DNA of 64,000 nt from JBMYTN01 sp049604415. Lineage in GTDB: Bacteria; Pseudomonadota; Alphaproteobacteria; Rhodospirillales; Rhodospirillaceae. The stretch spans positions 1 to 64,000 of the forward strand of contig JBMYTN010000006.1 in NCBI GenBank assembly GCA_049604415.1. Direction: 5' to 3'. Numbering within the stretch: the stretch's first letter is position 1; each line of letters opens with the position of its first letter. The translations under genes were made by a program, and so were the position numbers. A model generated the notes under the pieces. That model was not told where the DNA came from. It did no database searches and saw only the letters and a program-made list of their open reading frames with translations. Positions 19,101-28,700 of this stretch are shown in pieces.

Positions 19101-22100
19101 GGCGGCCATGGTGCTGCTCCGCCCCCTGGAAGATGCTCTGGCCGATGGCGATCCGATCCGCGCGGTGTTGCTCGGCGGGGCGCTGAACAATGATGGTGCG
19201 CGCAAGGCGGGCTATACAGCGCCGGGGGTGGAGGGCCAATCCACCGTCATCGCCCAGGCGCTGGACGATGCGGCGGTCCCGGCGGCCTCCATTAGCTATG
19301 TGGAGGCCCATGGCACCGCCACCCCGCTGGGGGATCCGGTGGAGGTCAGCGCGCTAAACCGAGTGTATGGCGATCCGGCCCGGGAGCCCGCGCCAGCAGG
19401 CAGCCGCTTGATTGGCTCCTTGAAAAGCAATCTCGGCCATTTGGATGCCGCTGCCGGGGCGGCAGGTTTGATCAAAGCGGCCTTGTCAGTGGAAGCAGGA
19501 GAGGTGCCCGCCAGTTTGCATTTGCAGACGCCAAATCCGCTGGTTGCCTTCCAGGATGGGCCTTTCCTGCCCGCCGCAGAGCGTACCCCCTGGCCCGCCA
19601 GCGAAAACGCCCCACGCCGGGCAGCGGTCAGCTCCTTCGGCATTGGTGGCACCAACGCCCATGTGGTGTTGGAGCAACCGCCGGAACAAAGCCCCGGCGC
19701 GACAGATGCGCGGCCGCAAACCCTGGTGCTCTCAGCGGTCGATCCCGCCAGCCTGGACATTGTGACGGAACGGATGGCGGAGCGGCTGTCTGGCGGGTCC
19801 TTCGGCGATCAGGACTTGGCTGACATCGCCTGGACTCTACAGGCCGGTCGGCGGGCCTTGCCCCATCGGCTGGCGGTGAGCGCAGGGAGCCTTGAAGAGG
19901 CCGTAACCAAACTGCGCAAATCCAGCGGACGCGGCCTCTATCGCGGGCGTGTCACCGGGGCACCGGGTGCGGTTGCGTTTTTGCTGCCGGGCCAGGGCAG
20001 CCAGCGCCCGGGCATGAGCCGGGATCTGGCTGCGTTCGATGCCGGATTTGCCGAGGATCTGGCTTGGGCGTCAAAACTGTTGGCACCCCGCCTGGGCCGG
20101 GACCTCAGTGTCCTGTTGCTGGCCGATCCCGATGATCAAGCCGCTGCGGAGCGTTTGCGCGACACCGCCTTGGCGCAACCAGCCTTGTTTGCCCATCATT
20201 ATGCGGCGGCTCGGTTCTGGATGCGCTTAGGGGTGCGTCCGGCGGCCTTGCTCGGCCATAGCATTGGCGAGCTGACCGCAGCCTGTCTGGCCGGGGTGAT
20301 GCGCCCGGAAGATGGCTTGATGCTGGCCGCCGAGCGCGGTCGTTTGATGGCTGCGGCCAAGCCCGGCGTGATGCTGGCGGTGCCGCTGTCGGAAGCCGAC
20401 ACCACCGCCTTGATGGGCAGCGCGTTGGATCTTTGTGCGGTCAATGGCCCGCAGCGCTGTGTGGTCGGCGGCCCCGAAAGCGCCATTGCCGACTTGGAAA
20501 AGACCCTGGCCCAGCGCGGCACACCGGGACGGCGCTTGGTGACCTCCCATGCTTTCCACAGCCGGTCCATGGACCCGGTGCTGGAGGATTTCCGCAAGGC
20601 AGTTGCGGCGATGTCTCTGACGCCGCCGAGCCTGCCGGTGCTGTCCAATCGGACCGGCAAGCCCTTAAGCGCGGCGGAGGCAACCGACCCGTCCTATTGG
20701 GTTGATCATCTGCGCCATGCGGTGCGCTTTGCCGATGGTTTGGCTGGACTGGAAGGCGCGGTTGGCGCTGCGCCGCTGCTGTTCGATCTGGGTCCGGGGC
20801 CGGGCCTGACGGCTCTGGCGAAAGGCTCTGAAGTGCTCTCCGGTGCCGCACCCGCTGAGGCCCTGGCCGGTCTCTGGGCGCGCGGCCAGGAAATTGAGTG
20901 GCGCGCCGTCAAGGGCGAGCATCACCGGCGACGGCTCCGGTTGCCCCTGACCCCGTTCCGGCGGCAAAAACACTGGATCGATCCGCCGAGCCGCGACGCG
21001 CGCACCGCCGCAGGTGCTGTCGCTGTCGCCGCGCAGCCGAGCGAAGGGACGCTGGCCCCGAAACAGCGTCTGGCTCAGCCGGTTTGGCGTCGCCTAGCGG
21101 TGGTTGGGCGCAAGGCCGTTGCGCCGACCCAAAGCCTGCGCATCCTGTCGGGCCAGTCAAAGACCGCGAAGGCCATCGCCAAGGCCTTGGCCGCGCTGGT
21201 GCCACAGCAAGAAGACGGCGCGGCCCTGCTGGTCGATCTGCGGCCGATGGATTTGGCTGAAGGGGTTGCGAAAACCCGTCCGGCTTGGGATCCGGAAGCC
21301 CAGAGCATGGCATTTGATGGTCCTGCCGCCCTGATGGCTGCCGCTGATCCCAGTCCTGTGGTGGTGGTCCTGCCCGATGATCCGGCGGCCGCCGCGCTGG
21401 CTTTGGGCCCGGTGCTGGCCCGCCCCTTTGAGCAGGCTGGCAGCAAGGCCGCCGCCCTATCCCTGTCGGCCAAGGACCGCAAGGATCCGGCGCTGGTGGC
21501 CCGGGCGATTTGTACATTGCTGCAAGACGATGCCCCAATCGGAGCGCTGCGGCTATCCGGCGGCTGGCTGGAGGCTGCGGCGCTGGAGACGCTGCCGCTG
21601 CCCGATGCCGACAGTGTTGCCGAGGCCCTGCGAGCACGCGTTGCCGGTCGTCCCATATTGGTCACCGGCGGTCACGGTGGCATTGGTGCGCCCTTGGCCC
21701 GGTGGTTGGCCGAGGCGGGAGCCAGCGGCTTGGTGCTGGCCGGTCGCACCCCCTTGCCACCGCGCGCGCAGTGGCAAGCCCATTTGGATCAGGCCCCCGA
21801 GGCGGGTCCAGAAACGGATCCAGTGGCCGCGCGCATCCGCAGCTGTTTGGAGCTGGAAGCGCTGGGCTGCAAGACCGCGCCGATTGCGGTGGATGTGGCC
21901 GATCCGAAGGCCTTCGCTGCGGCCTTGGCCGAGGCGGAGCAAAACCTGGGTTTGGGTCCGGTTTGCGATGTGATCCACAGCGCCGGTCTTGTGGGGGCGG
22001 ATGTGTTCCAGACCCTGGATGATCCGGCGCTCAGCCCGTCTCTGACCGCCCAATTGGCCGCCAAAGGCAAGGCTCTGGACGTCCTCTCCACCCTGTTCCG

Positions 22101-22764
22101 GGATCGCCCGGCGGGGCTACGGCTGTTGTTCTCCTCCGTTGCCGCGCGCTTTGGCGGCACCGGGCTGGCGGCCTATGGGGCGGCCAACGCCCATGTGGAT
22201 GCCTTTGCCCGGCTGCGGGCCGAGGAAGGCTGGTGCGCCATTGCTTGGGATGCCTGGAGCCTAGCGGGCGAGCGGTGGCAATCCGGCACCCTGACCGAGG
22301 CCGATGGTTTGGCCGCTTTGGGGCACCTGCTGGCCTTGCCCGATCAGGCGCAGCTTGTTGTGCTGGCCCGTCCGGCGGAGGGCCGGACTGCGAAGCGGGC
22401 AGATATCCAGGCTGAACAAGCCGTGGGATCCGAAGCGGACGCACCGGGTGCCGAGGCGCTCTCCACCGGCCCGGCGCTGGAAAATGATGCCCAACGCAAA
22501 GTGGCGGCGGTGTTTGCCGAGGTGCTCGGGGTTTCCGATCCCGGACAGGATGCCGATTTCCTCCAGCTTGGCGGCGACAGCCTGATTGCGGTTCAGGCGG
22601 TTTCGCGCTTGAAGCTGGCTTTTGGGCCGGGGGTGCGGATCGATATGCTGTTTGAAGCTCCGCGTTTGGCGGATCTGGCGTCAATGTTGGATGGGCTGGA
22701 CGGGCTGGAGGGCGCGCCCAGCGAAACGCCTTCTGATGAGGATTTGGAAGAGGGTGAATTGTGA
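13108..22764 (+). CDS. Hybrid megasynthase ACP-AMT-C-A-PCP-KS-AT-KR-ACP
   Basis: 3218 residues from ATG 13108; GGAG at 13095-13098 has good spacing, so I prefer it to the TTG at 13093. Domains: ACP (LGANSL, Ser61); PLP class III aminotransferase about 293-690 (FDEMITGFR, Lys528 in TYGKVFGGG); C about 700-1140 (HHIISDG); A about 1165-1648 (YTSGSSGAPKG); PCP (LGGTSL, Ser1701); KS about 1760-2195 (NTACSTS, Cys1932); AT about 2290-2570 (LPGQGSQ, GHSIGE Ser2385, SHAFHS, so malonyl); KR about 2848-3050 (TGGHGGIG, Tyr3023); ACP (LGGDSL, Ser3158). ACP-AMT-C matches mycosubtilin/iturin MycA, where AMT aminates a beta-keto thioester. The hand-read A-domain code is DVGQVGAVCK, which I do not recognise. 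The first ACP completes the split module begun at 5312. The final KS-AT-KR-ACP makes a statine-like gamma-amino-beta-hydroxy unit. The stop overlaps the next start by 4 bp (GTGA). Confidence 0.95.
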   Translation: MDGMDKDPESTAAEQPSGAAAGSSDRRAILLALRDLVGAFLKAPPEEDALDVPLLELGANSLTHMEISRAIERRWRITIPNRLFLTDLSSIAAIAEHVSDMLAERAAAPAPLSLPDAPGTVVPSGADPVDPLSQSTGAPPNLGEADLNQVFSAQMKMVEDTLAAVVDRQLAWLRGEASPQDLAAALPVMPGLTGAVPDALPGAVPTASPSTPKTLAAHPPAAKPTSAAKKKSVLPPWKVAELRARGLSEAQAAHLDAFTRRHLARTGGSRRMVQDSRKALADNRASAGFRYSLKEILYPIIGVRGEGAHLWDIDGNRYVDATCGFGVSLFGHQPDFIQTALHAQLDRGIQIGPQAELAGEAAKLFTQLTGTDRVAFCNTGSEAVMAALRLVRTVTGRSKVAIFSGSYHGQADLVLGTAPAHPGAPAEPMAPGITPGMVSDLLVLDYGDPAALETIKAQGDQLAAVLIEPVQSRRPDFRPVEFLKELRRLTEASGTALIFDEMITGFRMHPQGAQGLFGIKADLATYGKVFGGGMPIGAVAGSARFMDAFDGGFWRYGDDSAPTAETTFFAGTFNKHPLAMAAAHAVLTHLTEQGPALQEQLFAKGTALVERLNALFQREQAPIEAVGCGSQFRLAFQGNLELLFHHMLEEGVYVWEGRNCFISTAHDEADLDQIVAAAETSLEQLRGGGFLEDRPTSARRLPLSEAQTQLALQADLAPQAEPAYGVGACLDLTGAVDPDALAAGLATLVARHDALRAGLCADRQTQRIAPASHIALPLRVVDLRSETDPAQKTIKADAEEAAEAATAFDLAAPPLARALLIRFSETESRLVLTLHHIISDGWSLSVLIDELGSLYAAAASGERDLPRWADRHLPPVVSFARFLSHGAAVRRSEDFTGLEGWWKDRLSAPPPVPDMPGDRVRPTGAVRDPAGKRNTALLEAALVTKLEAFGAARGSTLFHVLLTGWLALLHRLTGQDDLIVGVPTAGRGPDWAERVVGYCTHLLPVRSQMDDPAVSVDAFLRLTRDGLLDAQSHEDLPFAVMLERFKPKRDGDKPPLLGTIFNIDRPLGAPDFPGLEAGFVPRPVAAVAYDLAMNLLVLPEGIVAECDHALEVISPEAAQALLAWYRHLLEAMVETPDAPFSTLSLDQGGAVLSGPAPRAAVSSVWDLITEACARDPKALAILETVGTGTGETLDYGTLRDRAEALAASLQAFERGARIGVHLPRGADHILALLACWRLGAVAVPLDPALPEARRVWLAENSRCALVIGEDLPGLDVPIVSVRPDSPPEALVHVPALGPEDGAYMVYTSGSSGAPKGVLVPHRGLPILGHAQAERLDLRAGDRLLQMAAIGFDVTMGDLVTAFAAGAALVLAPKDALLPGPGLEALIAETGVTHAQMPASVVAALPLRAAMPSLRLLVTGGEALAPRSAARVLEKGIRLINAYGPTETTVCCAMAEITPDLVDSGARLPIGTPLDGAKLAVVDAAGRSCPPGVPGELWIGGQGVSLGYPERPELTADRFGPGPDGLGGRWYRSGDIMRQRADGALEFLGRHDAQVKVRGIRVELGEVEASLAALPGVERAVADLRGDGPGGPVLMAWVVEEAGAVISASALRAELRRTLPEVLVPTRIAVLDSLPLTPNGKIDRRALETPEAEGLEADSATTIAPRDQVERTLAGIWRDVLGLGPDAPLDVHANFFDLGGTSLLIPRLKEKLDGALGREIPITDLFRDSSIAAQASRWGAAPVDASLPAPAAPSKTQPSGPIAVIAMTGRFPGAADVDALWQSLLAGEEGIRRLSHAEMLAAGVPQSLIADPNYVPARGVLDGIEYFDAGLFGISPKEAAETDPQHRLLLELAWHALEEAGHDPTREPGRIGVFAGVGANAYAVSNLLPHYPSGGADPAMFRLFIGNDKDFAPTRIAYKLDLRGPAMAVNTACSTSLVAIVEAMKSIRAGECEMALAGGASIPVPQAMGYLREEGSIDSPDGHCRPFDAAAAGTVAGAGAAMVLLRPLEDALADGDPIRAVLLGGALNNDGARKAGYTAPGVEGQSTVIAQALDDAAVPAASISYVEAHGTATPLGDPVEVSALNRVYGDPAREPAPAGSRLIGSLKSNLGHLDAAAGAAGLIKAALSVEAGEVPASLHLQTPNPLVAFQDGPFLPAAERTPWPASENAPRRAAVSSFGIGGTNAHVVLEQPPEQSPGATDARPQTLVLSAVDPASLDIVTERMAERLSGGSFGDQDLADIAWTLQAGRRALPHRLAVSAGSLEEAVTKLRKSSGRGLYRGRVTGAPGAVAFLLPGQGSQRPGMSRDLAAFDAGFAEDLAWASKLLAPRLGRDLSVLLLADPDDQAAAERLRDTALAQPALFAHHYAAARFWMRLGVRPAALLGHSIGELTAACLAGVMRPEDGLMLAAERGRLMAAAKPGVMLAVPLSEADTTALMGSALDLCAVNGPQRCVVGGPESAIADLEKTLAQRGTPGRRLVTSHAFHSRSMDPVLEDFRKAVAAMSLTPPSLPVLSNRTGKPLSAAEATDPSYWVDHLRHAVRFADGLAGLEGAVGAAPLLFDLGPGPGLTALAKGSEVLSGAAPAEALAGLWARGQEIEWRAVKGEHHRRRLRLPLTPFRRQKHWIDPPSRDARTAAGAVAVAAQPSEGTLAPKQRLAQPVWRRLAVVGRKAVAPTQSLRILSGQSKTAKAIAKALAALVPQQEDGAALLVDLRPMDLAEGVAKTRPAWDPEAQSMAFDGPAALMAAADPSPVVVVLPDDPAAAALALGPVLARPFEQAGSKAAALSLSAKDRKDPALVARAICTLLQDDAPIGALRLSGGWLEAAALETLPLPDADSVAEALRARVAGRPILVTGGHGGIGAPLARWLAEAGASGLVLAGRTPLPPRAQWQAHLDQAPEAGPETDPVAARIRSCLELEALGCKTAPIAVDVADPKAFAAALAEAEQNLGLGPVCDVIHSAGLVGADVFQTLDDPALSPSLTAQLAAKGKALDVLSTLFRDRPAGLRLLFSSVAARFGGTGLAAYGAANAHVDAFARLRAEEGWCAIAWDAWSLAGERWQSGTLTEADGLAALGHLLALPDQAQLVVLARPAEGRTAKRADIQAEQAVGSEADAPGAEALSTGPALENDAQRKVAAVFAEVLGVSDPGQDADFLQLGGDSLIAVQAVSRLKLAFGPGVRIDMLFEAPRLADLASMLDGLDGLEGAPSETPSDEDLEEGEL

Positions 22765-25700
22765 GTGATCTTCCTGCCCTGAAAGCCTTGATGGACCAAT
22801 TGGCGGCCCGGGGGGTCACCTTACGGGTCGAAGATGGTGCCCTGAAGTTCTCCGCCCCCAAAGGCGCGCTGACCGACAGCTTAAAGGCCCAGATCAAGGA
22901 ACGACGGCAGGATGTGATCGACTGGGTTTTGGCCCGGGAGCAGGATCAAGCCAGTCCGGAGCCGGTCTCCACCCTGCCGACCCGGGTGGATCGCACCCAA
23001 TCCTATCCGCTCTCCCCAGGCCAGCGCCGCCTGTGGTTCATGGAACAAATGGCCGGGTCTCGCGGGCTCTATGTCCTGCCCGCTTTGTTGCGTCTGCAAG
23101 GGGTGCTGGATATTGCCGCGCTGGAAGGCGCGGTCTCCGCCCTGGTGGCCAAGCATGGGGCGCTGCGCACGGTTTATGGCGAAGATGCCGAGGGCCGTCC
23201 GGTGCAGCGCGAAGCCGATCCCCAAGGGGTGCCGCTCACCGTTTTGGAATGCCGCCGGGAGGGGGAGGCCGAACGCTTGGAGGAGGCCTTGGAAGGCGCG
23301 CGCGCCCTGGCTCGGGAGCCGTTCGACCTTGGGGCCGGGCTGTTGTTGCGCGCCACCCTCTGGCGACTGGGCCCTGAAGATCATGTGCTGGCCCTGATTG
23401 TGCACCACATCGCCTCTGACGGCTGGTCTTTGGGCTTGATGGTGCGCGACCTGACCGAGGCCTATGGTACGGGTGGCAGTTTGCCGCCTTTGCCTGATCG
23501 GATTGATTATTTGGATGTGTCGGTGGCTCAAGGCGAGCCGTCACCGGAGGCCCTGACCCATTGGGTTGAGAGCCTGAGCGGGGCGCCGGCGGTGATCGAT
23601 CTGCCCACCGACCGGCCCCGGCCCAATCGGGAAACCTATGCCGGGGCGCGGCTGCCGCTGGCCCTGTCGGCGGAGACCGGCGCAGCGGTGGCGGCCTTGG
23701 CCCGGCAAACCGGCTCCAGCCCGTTCATGGTGTTGTTCGCTAGTTATGCAGCGGCTTTGCAGCGCCAGGGAGCCTCGGAAGATCTGGTCATCGGCACTCC
23801 GGCGGCAGGCCGCATCGGGGCGGCCAGCGAGGATGTGGTTGGCTTTTTTGTCAACTCCTTGCCGCTAAGGATGGATCTGGAAGGCGACCCGGATTTCCGC
23901 ACCCTGTTGACCCGGGTGCGCCGGGTGGCCCTGCGCGGCTTTTCCCACCAAGATGTGCCGTTTGAAAAAATGGTCGATGCGCTCAAGCCCGAGCGGAGCC
24001 TGTCCCATGGCCCGTTATTCCAGGTCATGTTCACCTTGCTGAACATCCCTCCGGCCAGCCTGACTTTGCCGGGGCTGTCGATCACGCCTTTGCCCTCGGA
24101 TCTGGGCAGCAGCCAATATGATATGAGCCTAACCCTGGAGCCGGACGGGGCCGGGGGCTATGGCGGCTTTTTGGAATTCGGCACCGCCTTGTTCGATGAA
24201 GCCAGCATGCAGGCGTTCCTAGCCCGCTGGGCGCGCTTGCTCGAAGGCGCTTTGGCGGATCCCGATTGTGCGCTGTCCCGGCTGCCCTTTGGCGCGCCCG
24301 AAGAACTGGCGCAAGAGCTGGGACCCCTGTCCCGGGCCAGCGATAATGGCGTTGTGCAGGAGGTGCCTGCGGGACCGGATAGCCTCAAGGCCTTGTTCGA
24401 AGCCCAAGTTGATCGCGAACCGGCAGCCCTAGCCATTGCGGCGGGCGAGGACAGCCTGACCTATGGTCAGCTCGATGGCTGGGCCAACCGCCTGGCCGCC
24501 CGTCTGCAGGCCTCCGGGGCCGGGCCGGAAGGCTGTGTGGCGCTGTTGGTGGACCGCTCGCCGCGCTTCATCGCCGCCATGCTGGCGATCTACAAATGCG
24601 GAGCGGCCATGGTGCCGCTGGATCCGGTCTGGCCCGATGGCCGGATGCGCATGGCCATCGAAAGCAGTGGCGCGCAATGGCTGCTCTGTGATCCGGCTTT
24701 GTGCGATCGGGGCCGGGAGCTGTGCGGGGAAACCGGCGCGGTGTTGTTCGCCGCCGATGAGGCGATGGGCTTCGCCGAGGATCGCTTGCCCGATCCCCCC
24801 GCCGATGCCCTGGCCTATGTGCTTTATACCTCGGGCTCCACCGGCACTCCGAAAGGCGTGGCCGTCGAGCATGGCATGATCGCCGCTCATATCAGGGTCA
24901 TGGCCCGGTTTTATGCCATGGCCCCGGGCGATGTGTTTTTGCATGCGGCGGCGGTGGCCTTTGACCTGACCCAGGAACAATGCTGGACCGCTTTGATTAC
25001 CGGGGCCACCGTCGCGCCTTTGCCGCCCGGGGCCTGGACCCCCGATGAGATTTTTGCGCTTTGTGAACAGCGCAGCATTTCGGTGTTGAACCTGCCACCG
25101 GCCTTGTGGGTGCCCGTCGCCCGGGATTGGGCGGAGCGCGATCCGGCCCGGGTTGCCGCCCTGAAGCTGCGGCTGATGATTGTCGGTTCTGATGTGATGC
25201 CGCCCCAAGGCATCGCCGCCTGGCGAGCTTTGCCGCTCTCTACCCGCCTGTTGAACTGCTATGGCCCGACGGAAATCGTGGTCACCGCCACCACCTTTGA
25301 CATCCCGGCCGATTTTCAGCCCGCCGGGCCGATCCCCATTGGCCCGCCGATCCCGGGCCATCGCTGCCTGATCTTAGATCGCAATGGCCAACCGGTGCCG
25401 CCGGGGGTGCCGGGCGAGCTGTGGATCGGCGGCCAGATTTTGGGCCGGGGCTATCACCAGCGCCCGCAGCTGACCGAGGAAGTGTTCCACCCCGATCCCT
25501 TTGCCGATCCGGCCCAGGGCGATTGCGGGCGGATCTATAAAACCGGCGACCGGGCGCGGCGGTTGCCCGATGGCTCCATTGCCTTCCTGGGACGGTTGGA
25601 CCGGCAGATTAAACTGCGCGGCTATCGCATCGAACCGGGCGAAATTGAAACCGCCCTGACCCAACTGCCTGACATTGCCGAAGCCCTGGTCCTAGCCCGG

Positions 25701-28700
25701 GAGGGAACGCGGCTGATTGCCTGGGTCCGGGCGGCGGATCCGGCAAACTCGCCTGACCCGGCCAAGCTGAAGGCGCTGCTGCGCAGTCGTCTGCCCGATT
25801 ATATGGTCCCGGCAGCCTTCGTGACCCTGGAGGCCTTCCCACTGCTGCCCAGCGGCAAGGTCAATCGCTCTGCACTGCCTGACCCGGAACCTGCCACACA
25901 GGCTGAGGTGGCGGAGAGTGCCGACGGCCTGCCGGAGCATCAACAGCCCCGCAGCCCGGAAGAGGCGCTCCTGGCCGAGATTTGGGCCAGCCTGTTGGAC
26001 CGCGATGCGGTGGGCATCCACCAAAACTTTTTTGAGCTGGGCGGTGATTCCATCATCGGCATCCAAGTGGTCTCCCGCGCCCGCCGCCAAGGCTATGGGC
26101 TTGATGCCCGGGCGATTTTTCGCCGCCAGACCATTGCTGAGCTGGCCGAGGAAATCACCCGGCTGGACAATGCTGATGCGGCGGCGGATCACGGACCGAT
26201 CAGCGGCGTCCAGGCCCTCGGCCCGGCGCAGACGGCCTTCCTGGCCCGGGATCTGCCGGTCCCCGATCACCACAATCAATCGGTCCTGTTGACCCTGCCT
26301 GCGGAGACCGACCAGAGCGCGCTGGCCATGGCGGTGGGTGATCTGGCGGTCCGCCATGACCAATTGCGGGCCGCCTTTACGCAGGAGGAGGCGGGGCTTT
26401 GGATTCAGACCATTGCTGCCCCGGTCGCCTCGGAGCGATTTGATCTGCCTGCCTTGCCCATGGACCGCTTGGCCGAGGAAGCCGAGGTGCTGCAGGCCGG
26501 GCTGTCCCTGGCCGAGGGCCGGGTGTTTGCCGCTGCCCGCTTCCGCGATCCGGCAGAGGACGGCCAAGATCGCCTGTTGCTCATCGCCCATCACTTGGTT
26601 GTTGATGGGGTTTCCTGGCGGATCCTGTTGGAAGATCTGGCCCAGGCCTTGGAAGCCCGCCAAGGCGGGCAGGCTCCGGCCCTGGCACCGCGCACCACCA
26701 GCTATGGCGCCTGGGCGGAATACCAAAGCGGCGTTCAGGCCGGTTTGAACCCGCGCACCGTGCCCGCAGCGCGGCCGTTGCCCGGCAGCGATGGCGGTCC
26801 GGGTCAGGAAGGCGAAACCACAGCTGAAAGGGTGACGCTGTCGGTGCCGACCACCACCGCCTTGATGGGGGCGGCGCACCGGGCCTATGGCACCCGGGGC
26901 GATGAATTGCTGATCACCGCTTTGCTGCGCGCCGTGGCCCGGCAGACCGGCATGCAAGCGCTGGATCTGGTGTTGGAAGGCCATGGCCGGGATGGCGGCT
27001 CCGGCGATGATCCTGATGCCGAGGTGCTTGCGGTTGATCGGACCGTTGGCTGGTTCACCGATTTCCGCGCCCTGGCCTTACGGGCTCCGGCGGATGGGGC
27101 ACTCGGTCCCGCCGTGAAGGCGGTCAAAGAGGCCTTGCGAGCCAAGCCGGGCAGCCCGCGCGCCGCAGCCCCGGATCAGCCCGCCGAGATCGCGTTCAAT
27201 TATCTGGGCCGCTTGGAAGAAACCCGTTTGTTGCCCGAGCCTTTCGGCTTGGCAGCCGAAGAGGGCGGGGCCAGCCGGGCCTCAGACAACCCCCGGCCTT
27301 ACCGCTTGGAAATTGATGGCTGGATCGGTTCTTCCGGGGCGTTGGAATTCCGGCTGGCCTATGCGCCAGGCAGTTTAGACCCGGCCACGGTGACAGCCCT
27401 GGCAGCCGCCTTGTCCGACTGCCTAAGCGAGCTTGCCAGCTTGGCCGAGGCCGGAACCCGGCTTGGCTATAGCCCCAGCGATTTCCCGGCCAGCGGTCTG
27501 GAACAGGGCGATTTGGACCGGCTGTTCCCGCCCGGCAGCGGCGGCATTGAAGATGTTTTCCCGCTCTCGCCGATGCAAGACGGCATGCTCTACCATGGCC
27601 GTTTGGGCGAGGCCGGGGCCGAGGGCATGTGGTTTGAACAGACCACGGCGGTGATCAAAGCCCCCTTTGACCCGGAGGCCTTCGCGGCTGCCTGGACCGG
27701 CCTGCATCGCCGCCATGGGGCCTTCCGCAGCCATTATGTTTGGGAGGGCCTGCCGCGGCCGTTGCAGGTGGTCTCCGAGGCCGCCAATCCCGATTTTGCC
27801 CTGTTGGATTGGCGCGATGATCCGGATCCGGAAGCCCGGCTGGCGGCCTATCTGGTGGCCGATAAGGCCCAAGGGTTTGACCTGGGCCGGGCCCCCCTGA
27901 CCCGGCTGCGCTTGATCCGCTTTGGCCCCGAGGAATGGCGGCTGACCTGGAGCATCCATCACAGTATTTTCGATGGCTGGTGCCAGTCCCTGGTGTTGCG
28001 GGATCTGACCGCGCTCTATCTCGCCCATCGGCCCGAGGCCCTGTCCGGACCGGATTTGCCGCGCCCGGGGCGTTTTGCCGATCATGTGGCCTGGCTGGCC
28101 AGTCGGGATGACAGCGAAACCGAGGCCTTTTGGCGTGCCGAGCAGGCCGGGTTCGACACCCCAAGCCGTCTGGTGTTGACCCGTCCGGACCGGCCAGAAG
28201 GGGAAAGCGGTCGGTCGTTCCGGGAAGTCCGGGATGTCTTTGAGGCTGATCTGTCGGCTCGGGCCGAGGCCTTTGCCCGGGCCAATCGCCTGACCCTGAA
28301 CACTCTGATCCAGGGCGTTACTGCTTTGGTGATCCACCGTCTGACCGGCTTGCGGGATCTGTGCCTGGGGACCGTGGTGGCCGGACGGCCCCCGGAATGT
28401 CCCGGGGCCGAAGAAACTGTCGGGCTGTTCATCAACACCCTGCCAGCGCGCTTTAAACTGCCGGGCACGGCCCCGGTGCTGGGCTGGCTCCGCGAGGTCC
28501 AAACCGCCCATCAGGCCCGCGAAGCCCATGGCCATGCGGCCATTGTCGATATCCGCGCTTGGTCCGAATTACCCCCGGGCACAGCACCTTATGACGTGCT
28601 GTTGGCCTTTGAAAATTATCCGGTCGAGGATGCCCTCTCCGGGGTCAGTGCCGACGGCGTGGTGCCCTTCGCCCCGGAAAGCGTCGATGTCTCCGTCGAG

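Noticed and set aside
16918..19311. 797-codon open frame on the - strand
   Set aside because: It lies wholly opposite the A, PCP and KS domains of the 13108 megasynthase; long antisense frames are expected in high-GC coding DNA and its translation has no recognisable domain.
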